DNA of 64,000 nucleotides from Biscogniauxia marginata. Lineage: Eukaryota; Ascomycota; Sordariomycetes; Xylariales; Xylariaceae. Below the pieces are notes generated by a model, which saw nothing but the letters and a program-made list of their open reading frames with translations, ran no database searches and was not told where the DNA came from. Shown here piece by piece: positions 23,401 through 37,335 of the stretch. The position numbers and the translations under genes were made by a program. The stretch is from NCBI GenBank assembly GCA_022695795.1, contig MU404077.1, positions 248,001 to 312,000 on the forward strand, in the 5' to 3' direction. The first letter of the stretch is position 1. Each line of letters starts with the position of its first letter.

Positions 23401-26400
23401 GCGTTAATAAGTTTAAATGGCATAACCTTATACTTATAATGTTTATGTATTATTTAAAAGGTTGTATATTATTCGTGTTTTTTGGTTATTTTAATTATAT
23501 AATATCTATCGCGAAGGTTTAGTGCTGTGAAGATTTAGGCCTTGCTAATTTATCCTCTTATGAGTTTTATTAGTAGTAACAAGTGCCCGTTTTTCTTGGT
23601 TATTTTATTAAGGTGTTAATAGTTGATTATTCGTCGCTATACTAGGTTTCCTTTTTTATTGATACGTTATTTCTCGTTTTTGTCGACTTTAAGTACTATA
23701 ATTATTAAGTATTTTGACGAGGATTTTAATTCTTAAATATATCTTTTATTTAAATCTTTTTAAATTCCTTTTTATAATGCTTTTTATTTTTCTTGATTTA
23801 TAAGATATATTAAGAATAATTTTAGTTGTTTTCCTTTTTTAAAGTGGATTTAATGATCTTATTAGCTATGTTTTAATAATTCTTTTTTTGTTTTATTTTT
23901 AAATAATTTATGAAAACGGAGGTACTTACGCGGTACTTTTTTCGTTAGATTTTCAAGCTTAGTTACTTAAATTATATAAGCAATATATTTCGTTTTTGCA
24001 TTTATTTCTTTAAAGTTATTTACGGTATTTATTTCGTAATTCGTAGTAGTTAATTCTTCTTATTTTTAATCTTAATAAAGCGTATTTATCTCGAAATTTA
24101 TCCGTGGATTGCTTCTTTTAAGCTAATTCATTTTTAATATCATGTCGTGATTTAATATATATATAATATTAAAAATGATTTGCTCGGGGTGTCTTTAAAT
24201 GGTTACCGAGAGAGGAATTGTTTTTCTTAGCACTTTATTATTCTTATAACTAGATATATATCTTTCGAAGTTTTATAATTAATATAAACTTTGTTTATAT
24301 ATTTATAGTATCTTGTTTTTTTGAGTTATTTTAATTAAGATATAGCTCTTGTTTACTCCTAAGTTTATAAGGGCTTTATATTCTTTTTTATTGTACTTGA
24401 TTTTGGTTTTAATAGTATTATCAAGTCCCGACTAGACTTTATATAAAAACTTGCTATTCATGGCTTCTCGCTGCTTTACTAGCAAGAGCCTTTACCGTTT
24501 TTTGGTTTTCCACGTCCCTTCTCTTTTGGTTTTTTTTTAGTTGTTATAACCTAGATATCCTTTCATTCTTGGGCTTTTATAAAAGCGTGTTTCTAGTAAT
24601 CATTATTTAAATAGTTTCTTTAATTACTTTTTACGTAGTAAGAGGTAAGAGGTTTGTCCTTTATATAAAACCTTGCATATTAAAACTTTAATTCTTTTTC
24701 GAGAGCTTTTTTGTAACTTAAGTCTATTTTATTAACTCGGAATTTCTTGAAATTCTAGATTATCCTTAAATAAAAGGAATAATTCTTAAGTTTGCTTATT
24801 AAGGGTATCTCGATGTTTCCCCTTAAGTTTATATTAATTTTTAAAAGTTTTCCTTTTTTTTTAAGGTATATTTTAATGATTCGTTTGTAGCCCTGTTTAA
24901 TCGCATGTGTTTTTACTTATTATTTTATTAAGTGTTTTTTTATAAAGCCGAATAGATTAATGTCGTATTTAATTCGTTTTTCGAGCTATTATGGAAAATG
25001 TAGTTCCTTTTATAATTTTTATAATTCTTTTTTAATCTCGTCTTTTTCGAAACCTACTTTAAGTAAGTCGTGTATATCGCACGGTATTAAGGTGTAATAT
25101 ATATAACCTTTAGTAATTACTTCGTTGCTTTTTTTGGAACTAGGGTGAAGATAATATACTCAAGAAAAATGTGGCCATCGTGAGACGTTATCGCAAATGC
25201 ATTTATTTTCTTTTATGTTATTACTTTTTGGTTTTTGAGGATAGTAACCGGTTTTATTTTTAAAACTTTTATATATTTAATAAGCGTCGTTAATATAAAA
25301 GCTTTAATGTAACGATACGTGTTTTCTTGAGTTTTAATAGACATCGCAGTTATTATTTATGTAAAACCTCTAATTTAAGTTGTTATACTGGCTTTTTCCT
25401 TAATAGGTTTCGTATTTGTCGTTATTATAATGGCTTTAATGTAAATTATCATGGTTTAACTTAATTCTTAAGTCGTATCCTAGTTTGTAGTTATCGCATT
25501 TATATAATAATTCGCTTTTGTTATATCCTTATTTGACTTGTTTTAATGTAAGATATCTTAAATATGAGTAGTCATTCTTTAAATAGTTTTTGCAGTTAAC
25601 CTCATGAGATTTATAAACTCTTTTTATAAGGGCCTCCTCGATTTTCTCTATTTTAATAGTACCGATAATAAATACTTAGTTTATTTCTTTATTGTTTTCG
25701 AATTAAACCCTTATCTCGACGGCTCTTTTTTCGGGTTGAGGAATCCCTCCTGTTCTTAGTTCCTATTTCTTAAGACTTTAATACTCGTTTTTATAATGTC
25801 CTTTTTTTCTATAATTAAAACACTTAATAGTTAATTTATCTCGTTTTTTTTGTTTCTTTTAAATAATGTTAATTTTAATAGGGTTTAACTTAGTTCTAGT
25901 GCCTTTCTTGGTTTCGGTACCGCTTTTATGATTTCCTTTTTTTAGCTAATTGCCATTTCTTCGTTATATCGTCTTTTTCTTTTTAAAGTATTGTTTAAAG
26001 TTCTTATTATTAATAATAATTGCTATTATAACGTAGTTATTAAACTTTCTTGGGTTCTTTTCTTTATATAGGTTTATTTTATATAGTTTATTCTTTATAT
26101 GGTTTTTTAATTTTTAATAAAACAAGTAATATAAGTTTTTAATAAGTAGTTATAATTAGCTTGCGAGTTTCTTGAACTTAATAGCGTAATTTAAAGCCTT
26201 TTTATCTTATTATAATTTGTGAAGTCGAGCTTCGGTTTATTACTTGAGAATTAAATTGCTAAATATAGATTTAAGTTGTTTTTTAAACTCTTTATAATTC
26301 TTGAAGACTTTTTTCGTGTTTTCTTAGGCGTTTAATCCGTTTTTTAAATGATCTTTTAACACTGGTTAAAACCAGGTTAAAGCGGTTTCGACGAGGAGCT

Positions 26401-26969
26401 GGGATATTATGAGAACCTTTTATTTCTTAGTGGTAATCGTTTCATGATAAAACCGTAAGTAGGTTCCGGCCTGGATTAAAAATCCTTTTAAATCGCTTGA
26501 CTTATTATATTTACTAGGTGTAATTAGTTTAAAACCTTTTACGTCGGGGGTTATTATATTGTTTTCGTCGTTTAAGTTATTAAGGTCGCTATTGTTTAAA
26601 AGTAGTTTTAATTACTTGTTTTTAAGAGGTAAGGGTTATTTTGTTTATTTGTTTTCTTTTTTAAGTGTTTTTTTTTCCTTTTTTTCTTTTTTCTTAAATG
26701 ACTTTTCATGTTAAGCTTTCGAGGTGTTCTCTTGTGATTCTTTTTTAGCTATAATTATAATTGATTTTTGTGTTGGTTCTTTTAAACCCTTTTGTTATAC
26801 CGTAAAAAGACCTAAAGTTTTCGTTTAAGAGCTTGTTAATTGTTGTTCTCTTTTTTGTTTCTTTTTTTGTTGCTCTTTGGTTTTAAGGGGTATGTTTGTC
26901 CTGGGACTGTTCAACTAAAAGTTCCTTCTTTTAAACCAATATTAAGCATTAATTAAGGAGCTATTAAAA

Positions 26970-27431
26970 TGTAACGAACCTTCTTATGTGTTTCTAGTTA
27001 GCTAACTTTATAAGTAAGTACGTACTAAGTTTTCTTGATTTAAAGGTAATAATAAGTTAAAATTGGTTTAATTAATTTATAATGTTATATTCGTTAAAGA
27101 GGTTTTAAGGTACTCTTATTATAATATTAAGGAGTAATTGTAGTTTTAGATTTATAACTAGGGAAAATGAATAACTAGGTACATAAGAAATCCCATTTTT
27201 TTTATACTAAATTTCCTTTTAGGATAATGCCTAATATCCTTAATCATTCTCTCTTATTCTTTGTGAGAGCAACAAAGAATATAATTATTCTCTCTTATTT
27301 TCTGTGAGAGTAATAAAGAATATAATTATTCTCTCTCATTCTCTATAAAAGCAACAGAGAATACTACCATAGGTCACGTGACCTACGTTCACATGACCAT
27401 CCACCTTTCCAACCCCTGTTAGTTCGTAATA
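26970..27431 (-). repeat. 5' LTR of element A
   Basis: It spans TGTAACGAACC to TCGTAATA. It is less mutated in its outer 80 bases than the 20036 copy. It carries the three 41-bp U3 repeats (about 27244-27365) and a 16-bp perfect palindrome centred on CACGTG (27370-27385). Confidence 0.9.
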
Positions 27432-27436
27432 ATACG

Positions 27437-29683
27437 TAATTAAATAAAAATTATAATTAATATAAAATAAAAAGAATTTAATAAAAATAAAAATTAAATT
27501 ATTATAAATAAACTTAATTATTTATTTCTTAATTTATAAAAACGTGAAAATATATTTTTAACGTTTAATTAATTCTTTTTATTTAATTATTAATTTATAA
27601 GTAAAACATTATATTTATATAAAGTTTAATACTTTTAAAACTTAAAAATAAATTAAAAGTCTTTATTAAAAATTATATCTTAAAAGAAACTATATAACTT
27701 TTATATTTTTTAAGCGAAAATCTTAATTAGGTTTTTTACGTTTTACTCGCCTTTTTTAAAGAAAATAAAATAATTTATTATTATTTAAAGTTAATTATAA
27801 TTATCGAATATAAATAAATTAATAATAAAATTTATAAAGATAAATTATTAAAATAAATATAGTAATTTTAATAGTTAAAGCTTTTTATATAAAGAGTATT
27901 TAATTTTTTTAATTTTTTAATTTTTAAAATATTTATTAATATAAAAAGCAATTTTTATTTTATTTTTAATTATTAAAAGTTATGTTATATTAATTTAATA
28001 ATTTTAAATTTATTTATATAATTAATTACTTTTAAATCGTGTTTTAATTTAAAAATGTTTTTTTAAAAAAATTATTAAATACTTAAAATTTATATTTATA
28101 ATATAAAAAAACTTATTTAAACATAATATTTAGTTTTATAAGTTAATTAACTCGTTTTTTACGACTTTTAATACGCTTTTAACGAAAAAATATTTCATTT
28201 TTTATACGAAATATTATAAAATTTTATTAATACTATTAATATAAAAAGGGTAAAATGTTTTTTTGTAATATTGTTTTAATAAATTAATATTTTAACATTT
28301 AAAAAGTATATTTAATTTATTAATTTTTTTTCGGGTTTATAATATATAATAAAATTAATTTTTACGATCTTATTAATTTAATACTTTAATTATAAAGAAA
28401 TATATAAAGTTATAATAATTAAAATTAATTTAAATAATATATTTAACATTTTTAAGGTATTTTCTTTATATTTTAAAATTATTAATAATAATTAAAAATT
28501 TTTATTATAAATCTTATAATTAATTTTTATTAAAATAAATTTTTTTAAATAAAATATTATTAAATATAACTTTTCGTTATTTTTAATTTTAAAAAAAATA
28601 ATTTCGAGGATAAATTCTTTAAAAAGATTTAAATAAATTAAAACTAAAGCTAAAATAAAAGCTTTTTTTAACGTTTTAAATAATTATATTATACTTTTAA
28701 TTTAAGTTTAATTTTTAAAGTTATTTATAATAAAACTAATAAGTAATTTATAAATCTTTAAATAATTCTTAATAAACCGTTTATAAAAATTTATATATTT
28801 TTAAGCGATTTAAGTTATTTTTAAAAAAAAAAAACTACTTTAACTTTTTTAAAACTTTTTTAATTAATTAATTATATTTTTTATGTCCGCGTAAATTAAA
28901 ATATCGTTAATATAAATTAATACGCCGATATCTAATAAGTCTTTAAAAACATAATTTAAATAATATAACTTATATTTATATTTAAAAGTTATTTTTTTTA
29001 TTTATTTATATAAAATAAAACCCATTTTTAAATTAATCTTTATAAACTATTTAATAAAACGTATTTTATTTTATAATTTATAAAATAAAAAATAAAAAAT
29101 AATTAAACTTTATAATATAATTAAGTTTTTAATAATTTACATATAAATAAAAGTTACGATTATATAGTTTTAATATAAAAAAATAAAAATAAACACAAAA
29201 AATTTAAACTTATAAATTTTTTTTCGTTTAAAACGTATATAAATCTCTAAAAAGGCTATTTATTATTAATTAGTTTTATAATATAATTATAAGGTTTATA
29301 TAATAATAACGTTTTTGTTACTTTTTTAATTATAATATTAATATGTTCTTAAAATTAAAAAGGTATTACTTTTAATACTTTTTTTTATTTAATATAAAAT
29401 TAAACGACTTTATAATTTAAGCGGTTAAATTAAAAAAAATTATTATAAATAATAATAAAATCTTTAAAAGTAATTATTTTATAATGTTATTTATAATAAT
29501 TTAAGTTAAAAATAACTTATTTATTTTTATTTTTTATATGTTAAAAAAGCGGTATTTTATTATTTATTATTAAAATAAAATCGCGTTATATTTTATATTA
29601 ATAAAAATAATTTTAAATTTAATTTAATTTAAATAATCGTCTCGTTATATAATAATTTTAAGTATATAATAAGTATTAACGTT
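27437..29683 (-). other. internal segment of the outer element with RT relic
   Basis: This is the largest uninterrupted piece of the outer element. It holds the reverse transcriptase remnants described there, read on the minus strand with the active-site relic at about 28890-28920. The part below 28.7 kb should correspond to RNase H and integrase but is too mutated to prove it. Confidence 0.6.
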
Positions 29684-29688
29684 AATAA

Positions 29689-30201
29689 TGTTACGAACCA
29701 ATAGTGTTGGAGGGGTCTTTAACAAGGGTATTAGGCACAAACCAAGAACGTAAAAAAACGAATGGTTTAGGGTTAGAAGTGCAGTGTAACCTTACGTAGT
29801 ATGGATTCCTATTAATTCCGGAATCCATAAGAATTTAATGCGTTAAATTCTCAGGGATCTAAGGATCCATAAAAATCCAGTACGTTAAATTCTCGAAGAT
29901 CTAAAAATCCAAAAGTATTTAACATATTAAAACGGAAATTATATATAAAAAGAAAATAAATATAAAAAAAATAGAATTTCTTTTATATTTAATTCTTTAT
30001 TTTAATTCTTTAACTATTAATTTAAAACTATAATTACTTTTTAATATTATAATAAAAGTACTTTAAAATCTCTTTAACGAATAAAGCATTATAAATCTCT
30101 TAAATTAATTTTAATTTATTATTACTTTTAAATTAAGAAAACTTAGTATATACTCACCTATAAAGTCAATTAACTAAAAACATATAAAGAGGTTCATTAT
30201 A
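29689..30201 (+). mobile_element. solo LTR, U3 type III, TSD AATAA
   Basis: A 513-bp LTR runs from TGTTACGAACC to GGTTCATTATA with AATAA on both sides. Its first 200 bases are clearly less RIP-mutated than the rest of the island. It is about 50 bp longer than the two other type III copies because a segment with GATCTAAGGATCC is partly duplicated. It is oriented opposite to the copies at 19329 and 39465. Confidence 0.87.
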
Positions 30202-30325
30202 AATAATAATATTATTAAACCTTTTAAATACTTTAAATATTAATTAAATAATTATTAAAATTTAATAATATTTTACGAATTTCTTATTTAATAAATATAA
30301 TAAGTTATTAATATTAAGTAAAACG

Positions 30326-30755
30326 TGTTACGAATTAACTAGGGTAAGCAATTAAATAACAGGGGTATTGTTTTTATTATTCTTATTTCTACACCGGACA
30401 TAAATCCTGGAAGAAAAAGCAACCTATTATCACGTGATATAAATGTATATAAATAAATACATTTAAAGGTATTTAATATACTAATTATAAAGAATGAAAA
30501 ATAAAATGAATAAGTATAAAAAGGATAAGATTTCCTATATATTTAGTTATTTATTTTAGTTTTTTAGTTATTAATTTATAATTATAATTACTCTTTAATA
30601 TTATAATAAAAATACCTTAAAATCTTTTTAACGAATAAAGCATTATAAATTTCTTAAACTAATCTTAATTTATTATTACTTTTAAATCAAGAAAACTTAA
30701 TACGTATTTACTTATAAAGTTAATTAACTAGGAACATATAAAGAGATTTATTACA
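30326..30755 (+). repeat. 5' LTR of element B, U3 type II
   Basis: A 430-bp repeat runs from TGTTACGAATTAAC to TTTATTACA. The first 160 bases (U3) are unlike the LTRs of element A, but the last 270 are homologous to them. The U3 has an ATCACGTGAT palindrome at about 30434-30443. Confidence 0.88.
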
Positions 30756-33700
30756 TTTTAATAACTCCTTAATTAATGCTTAATATTAATTTAAAAGAAG
30801 GGACTCTTAGTTAAACCGTCTTAAAACAAGTATGCCCTTTAAAACTAAAAAGTAATAAATAAATAAATAAATAAATAATAGTTAATAAGCTTTTAAACGA
30901 AAACTTTAAATTTTTTTACGGTATAATAAAAAAGTTTAAAAAAACCAATATAAAAGTTAATTATAGTTATAATTAAAAAAAGCCTTAAAAAGACACCTTT
31001 AAAGCTTAATAAGAAAAATCATTTAAAGAAGAAAAAAAAAAGGGAAAAAAGCACTTAAAAAAGAAAACAAATAAGTAAAATAATCCTTACCTCTTAAAGA
31101 TAAATAACTAAAGCCACCTTTAAACGATAGCGACTTTAATAACTTAAACGATAAAAATAACATAATAACCCTTAATATAAAAGGTTTTAAATTAATTATA
31201 TTTAACAAATATAATAAATCAAGTAATTTAAAAGGATTTTTAATTTAAGCCGGAACTTATTTACGGTTTTATTATGGAATAATTACTACTAAGGAATAAA
31301 AGGTTTTTATAGTATCCTAGCTTTTCATTAAAACTACCTTAACCTAGTTTTAACCAGTATTAAAAGATTACCTGGATAATAAATAAAGCGCCTAAAAAGA
31401 CATAAAAAAGGTTTTTAAGGATTATAAGAAGTTTAAAAAACAACTTAAGTTTATATTCGGTAACTTAATTTTTAAGTAATAAACCGAAGCTTAACTTTAT
31501 AAATTATAATAAAACAAAAAGACCTTAAATTATATTATTAAGTTTAAGAAACTCGTAAACTAGTTATAATTACTTATTAAAAGCTTATATTACTTGTTTT
31601 ATTAAAAACTAAAAAACTATATAAAAAATAAGTTATATAAAATAAACCTATATAAAAAAAGAAACCTAAAAAAGTTTAATAATTACGTTATAATAATAAT
31701 AATTATTAATAATAAAAACTTTAAATAATACTTTAAAAAGAAAAAAACGATATAGTAAAAAACGGCGATTAATAAAAAAAAGGAAATCACAAAAGTGGTA
31801 CCGGAATAAAGAAAGGCATTAAAATTAAGTTAAACCTTATTAAAATCAACGCTACTTAAAAAAATTAAAAAAAACAAACAAAATAAATTAACTATTAAGT
31901 ATTTTAATTATAAAAAAAGAACATTATAAAAACGAGTGTCAAAATCCCAAGAAATAAAAACTAAAAATAAAAGGGATTTTTTAACCCGAAAAAAAAACCT
32001 CCAAAATAAGGGTTTATTTCGAAAATAATAAAGAAGTAAATTAAATATTTATTATTACTACTATTAAAATAGAGAAAAACAAGAAAATCCTTATAAAAAG
32101 AAACTATAAATATTATTAAGTCGACCATAAAGATTATTTAAAGTATAACTACTCGTACTTAAGGTACTTTACATTAAAACAAGTTAAATAAAGATATAAC
32201 GAAAACGAACTACTATACAAATACGATACCTATAAACTAGGATACGACTTAGTAATTAAGTTAAACTATAATGAGTTATATTAAAGTCATTATAATGATA
32301 ATAAATGCGAAACACATTAAAAAAGAAATAAATATAATAACTTAAATTGGAAGTTTTATATAAATAATAATTACGATGTTTATTAAAGCTTAAATAGTGC
32401 TAATTAGCTTAATAAGTTATTAAGCGAAAACCTTAAATTAAAGCTAAAAATGGTAAAATAACTAGAAAAAGAATATATATCGTTATATTAAAGCTTTAAA
32501 GATAAAGCCGATTATTATCCCTAAAAACCGGAAAATAATAACACGAAAAATAATAAATATATTTATAATAATGTCTCATAATAGCTATATTATTTTAAAA
32601 CATATTATTTTTATTTAAATTCCGAAAAAAGTAACGAAATAATTATTAAGAGTTATATATATTATATTTTAATATTATGTAATATATATAATTTACTCGA
32701 AACGGGTTTTAAAAAAAACGAAATTAAAGAAGAATTATAAGAATTATAAAAAGAATTATATTTTTTATATTAACTCGAAAAACGAGCTAAATATAATATT
32801 AATTTATTTAATTCTATAAAGAAATACTTAATAAAATAATAAATAAAAATATATACGACTAAACTAAGCTATAAACGAATCGTTAAAACATATTTTAAAA
32901 AAGAAAAAGAGTTTCTAAAAATATATATAAACTTATAAAGAAATGTTAAGTTACTCTTAATAAATAAAACCGAGAATTATACCTTTTATTCGAAGATAAT
33001 TTAAAACCTTAAAAAGCTTTAAATTAATAAAAAAACGGATTTAAGCTATAAAAAGGCCCTCGAAAAGGAATTAAAGTTTTAATATATAAGGTTTTATATA
33101 AAGAATAAACCTTTTACCTTTTATTACTTAAAAATTAATTAAAAAAAACTATTTAAATAACGATTATTAAAAACACGCTTTTATAAAAGCCTAAGAATAA
33201 AAAGATATTAAAGCCGTAACGACTTAAAAAAACCTAAAAAAAAAAGACGTGGAAAACCAAAAAACGATAAAGGCTCTCGCTAGTAAAACAACAAAAAGCC
33301 ATAAATAACAAGTCCTTATACGAAGTCCAGTTAAAACTTAATAATACCATTATAATTAAAGTCAAGTATAATAAAAAGAAATATAAAGCCCTTATAAATT
33401 TAAGAGTAAATAAAAGTTATATTTTAATTAAGATAATTTAAAAGAATAACATATTATAAATATATAAATAAAGTTTATATAAATTACGAAACTTTAAAAG
33501 ATATATATTTAATTATAAAAATAATAAAGTATTAAAAGAAATAATTTCTTTTTTAGTAACTATTTAAAAATATCTTAAATAAGTCATTTTTAATATTATA
33601 TATATATTAAGTTATAATATAATCTTAAAAATGAATTAGCTTAAAAGAAGTAATTTATAAATAAATTTTAAAATAAACACGCTTTATTAAAATTAAAATT

Positions 33701-36700
33701 AAAAAGAGTTAATTATTACGAGTTACAAAATAAGTACCGTAAATAATACTAAAAAAACGAATATAAAAACGAAATATATTGCTTATATAATTTAAGTAAC
33801 TAAGCCTAAAAATTTAACGAAAAAAGTACCACGCAAATACCTTTATTTTTATAAATTATTTAGAAATAAAACAAAAAAAGAATTACTAAAACATAACTAA
33901 TAAAATCACTAAATTTATTTTAAAGAAAAAAAGTAACTAAAACTATTTTTAATATATTTTATAAATTAAGAAAAACAAAAAGCATTATAAAAAGGAATTT
34001 AAAAAGATCTTAATAAGGAATATATTCGAAAATTAAAGTTCTCGTTAAAATACCTAGTAATTATAATATTAAAAGTCGATAAAAACGAAAAATAACGTAT
34101 TAATAAAAAAGAAATTTAATATAATAATAAGTAATTAATTACCGACACCTTAATAAAATAATAATAAAAATAAACATTTATTACTATTAATAAAACTTAT
34201 AAAAAGATAAATTAATAAAGCTTAAATCTTTATAACATTAAATCTTCGCGATAGTTATTATATAATTAAAATAACTAAAAAACACGAATAATATACCGCT
34301 TTTTAAATAATATATAGATATTATAAGTATAAAGTTATATTATTTAGGCTTATTAACGCACTTATTACATTTTAATACATAATTATAATAGTTTTTCGCA
34401 AGTTTTTAGATAAATTCGTATTTATTTACTTAAACAATATATTAATTTACTTAGAAAACGAAAAGGAGTATAAAGAACATATAAAACAAGTATTAAAAGC
34501 CTTAAAAAAGGTAAACCTATTTATTTATCCAACTAAAAATGAATAATATATTAAAAAACTAAACTATTTAAAGTTTATAATAAGTCTAAAAAATTCGAAT
34601 TTAAAAAGGAAAAATAGTAATAGTTAAGAATTAGCTAAAACCTAAGAATGTTATAAACATACGCGCATTTCTTGGTTTTATTAATTACGTTAAATAACTC
34701 ATTTAAGATTTTAAGCGAATTATTAAACTATTAATAAAATTAACTACCTTAATAAAAATAAAAAAAGCTTTTTATTTTATTAAAAAAGCTAAATAAGCTT
34801 TTTAATAACTAAAAAAAGTTATAATTAAAGATAAACGCTTTAAATTTCGTTATTAAAGTAGTTTTAAAGTAATTAAAAAACAATAAAAAATGGTACTTAG
34901 TCGCGTACCTATTTAAAGCACTATATAATACTAAATTAAACTATTAAATTTATAACAAGGAACTATTAATAGTTATTAAAGTATTAAAAGAATAAGAACT
35001 ATAACTTAACAGAACCAAGGAACCTATTAATATTTATTTAAATTATAAAAACCTTACATAATTCATAACAATATAAACGCTTAATTAGAGACATAAACGT
35101 TAAATGATTTTCCTGTTTAAATTCAATTTTAAGATTTATTACATTAAAAAAAAGAAAACATTTAAATAGATCTTTTTAATAAATAAAAACTATAAATCAA
35201 AAATTAATAAAAGAGATATTTAAATGTTTAAATAACAAAATAACGAATTAATTATATTAGTTTATATATGAATTAATATAAAAAACTAAAAATAACGTTT
35301 TAAAGAAAGTTATAATTAAAAAGAAAAACAATTATAATTTTAATAAGGATCTAATAACGAACTTCTCTTATATAAAGAAAAAATCTATATATTAAAACGA
35401 GTATAAAACGAATTCGTTAAAGAATTCCACAAATACCCTTTACATAGTTATTAAGGAATCGTTAAAACGTTAAAACGGTTATAAAAAGAATTCGACTTTC
35501 TAAAAATAAAATAATTAATTAAAAGAGTTATAAAGAATTATAATATTTATAATAAAATTAAGGCATCACAATATAAACGATATAAATTATTATAATTAAC
35601 TTAAATACCTAAAAAAGTATAGTATATAATTATATGGGATTTCGTAGTAAAACTTTTTAAGTTAAAAGATCTTATTATAAGAGTACCTTATAATAATATA
35701 TAAGTAATTATTAATAAATTTACGAAATATACTTATTTTTTACCGTTTAACGAGTTAAACATAATAAAATAGCTAATTTTTAGTTTTTTAAAAAAGTATA
35801 TTAATAAACATGGATTATTAAAACGCATTATTTCGAATAAAGATAAGTTATTTACGTTAAAATTTTAAATTAACCTAATAAAACGAATAAAAGTTAAATA
35901 AAAGTTATTTATAACATATTATCCTTAAATAAACGGATAAATAAAGAAACTAAACTAAATAATAAAATAATATTTAAGAAGTTATATTAACTAGAAAATA
36001 AATAATTAAATAGAATTATTATTAATAGCTTAAATAACATATAACACCTCGATTAACAAAGATATAAAGATGTCACTATACAAAGTAGTATATAATTAAA
36101 AAGTAAAAATCTAAAAACAACTAATTAAACTTATAAAAACACTAAAAGTCGAAATAAAAGCCCTAAAAGTAGAAGTATTATTTAAAAAGGTTTAAACAAT
36201 ATAACGACGGTTATAAAAAGAATTATAATTTATTTAAAATAAAATAATAAAGTATTATAACAAAAACATTAAAGAACTAATTTTTAAAAGAAAAAACATA
36301 ATTTACTTACTTCGCTAACGACAAAACATAATAATAAAAACGCCTTAAATTAAAATAAAACGGCTTAATAAAAAATTTAAATTTAAAAAGTTAAAACTAT
36401 ATAAAATCGAGAAAGTTATCTCGAATATTAATTATAAATTAAAACTACTAAAAAAATCTAAAATATATTTAGTTTTTTATATATTATTATTAAAACTAGT
36501 ATTAAAAAACGCTTTATTAAAAAACTAACTAAAATTTAAGGAAAAACTAAATAAATATAAAGTAAAAAAATTCTAAATTTAAAAAGAGTTAATAATTAGT
36601 TATAATATCTAGTTAAATAAGAAAAGTACTTATTAAAAAATATATATATAAAAACTACTTAAGCACTTAATAAACTTAAAAAACGCGCTTAATAAATTTT

Positions 36701-37335
36701 ATTAATAAAACCCGGATCGGCTAAAAAGGCCTAAAATTCAAGATCTTAATTTAAAAAGAACAAATTAAAAGAAGGAACGATTTTAAAAGCAATTTTAACT
36801 TGCTTAGCTAGAAATTATTATTTAACCTAGAGACGTTTTTACTCTTTTAATTTATTTAAATTTTAAAGATCACGTTAAAGCATCTTTAAACCTTTCTTTT
36901 TTAATAACTCTTTTTAACAATAAAGCCGTTTTACCCGAGTTATGGTCTCGGCTATTTCTTAATAAAGTCGTTTTAAGGTTTTCTCGGTTTAACGTTTTTA
37001 TAAAAATAACTGTTCCTCCTCGTGATTTAGATTTCGAAAAAAACTAAAAAGAATTCCCACTTTATTATATTAATATTAATAAAAAACGTATTTATTATAT
37101 TTCTTCGATACTTTAAGCGATATTATATACTTTAAATTATAATTAAAACAATAAAAATAAAGTATAATATTAATATTAAAGCTTATTTAATTAATTCGGT
37201 TAATAAACTCCTTACGACTTTACTTTTAATTTTCATGACGACGTTTAATACTAAGATTAATAAACATAATAAGGATAAAAAAAAAGGACTTATTAAATAA
37301 TTTTTAGAACAAAGATTTTAAAAGGGGAGAAATAG

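Larger units (their letters stand above)
20036..27431 (-). mobile_element. full-length Ty3/Gypsy element A, RIP-degraded
   Basis: Two 462-bp LTRs (20036-20497 and 26970-27431) bound a 6.5-kb interior, and ATACG occurs directly outside both ends (20031-20035 and 27432-27436). The coding direction is minus. The reverse transcriptase relic is at about 23050-23345 (YLNDILIY, then FLSFVNYVK). The gag end is near 26.9 kb and integrase lies toward 21 kb. No frame is open. On the plus strand CpA is nearly absent while TpG remains, so the changes are mainly C-to-T on that strand. Confidence 0.9.

Noticed and set aside
28861..28930. Outer element as a Ty1/Copia element
   Set aside because: The YINDILIYAD motif first suggested Copia, but the neighbouring KINLKMGF and YINFYKRFIKNY relics fit Ty3/Gypsy reverse transcriptase.
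31023..31208. 61-codon minus-strand open frame inside element B
   Set aside because: It is a Phe/Leu-rich by-product of AT-rich RIP-mutated sequence on the strand opposite to the element's coding direction.
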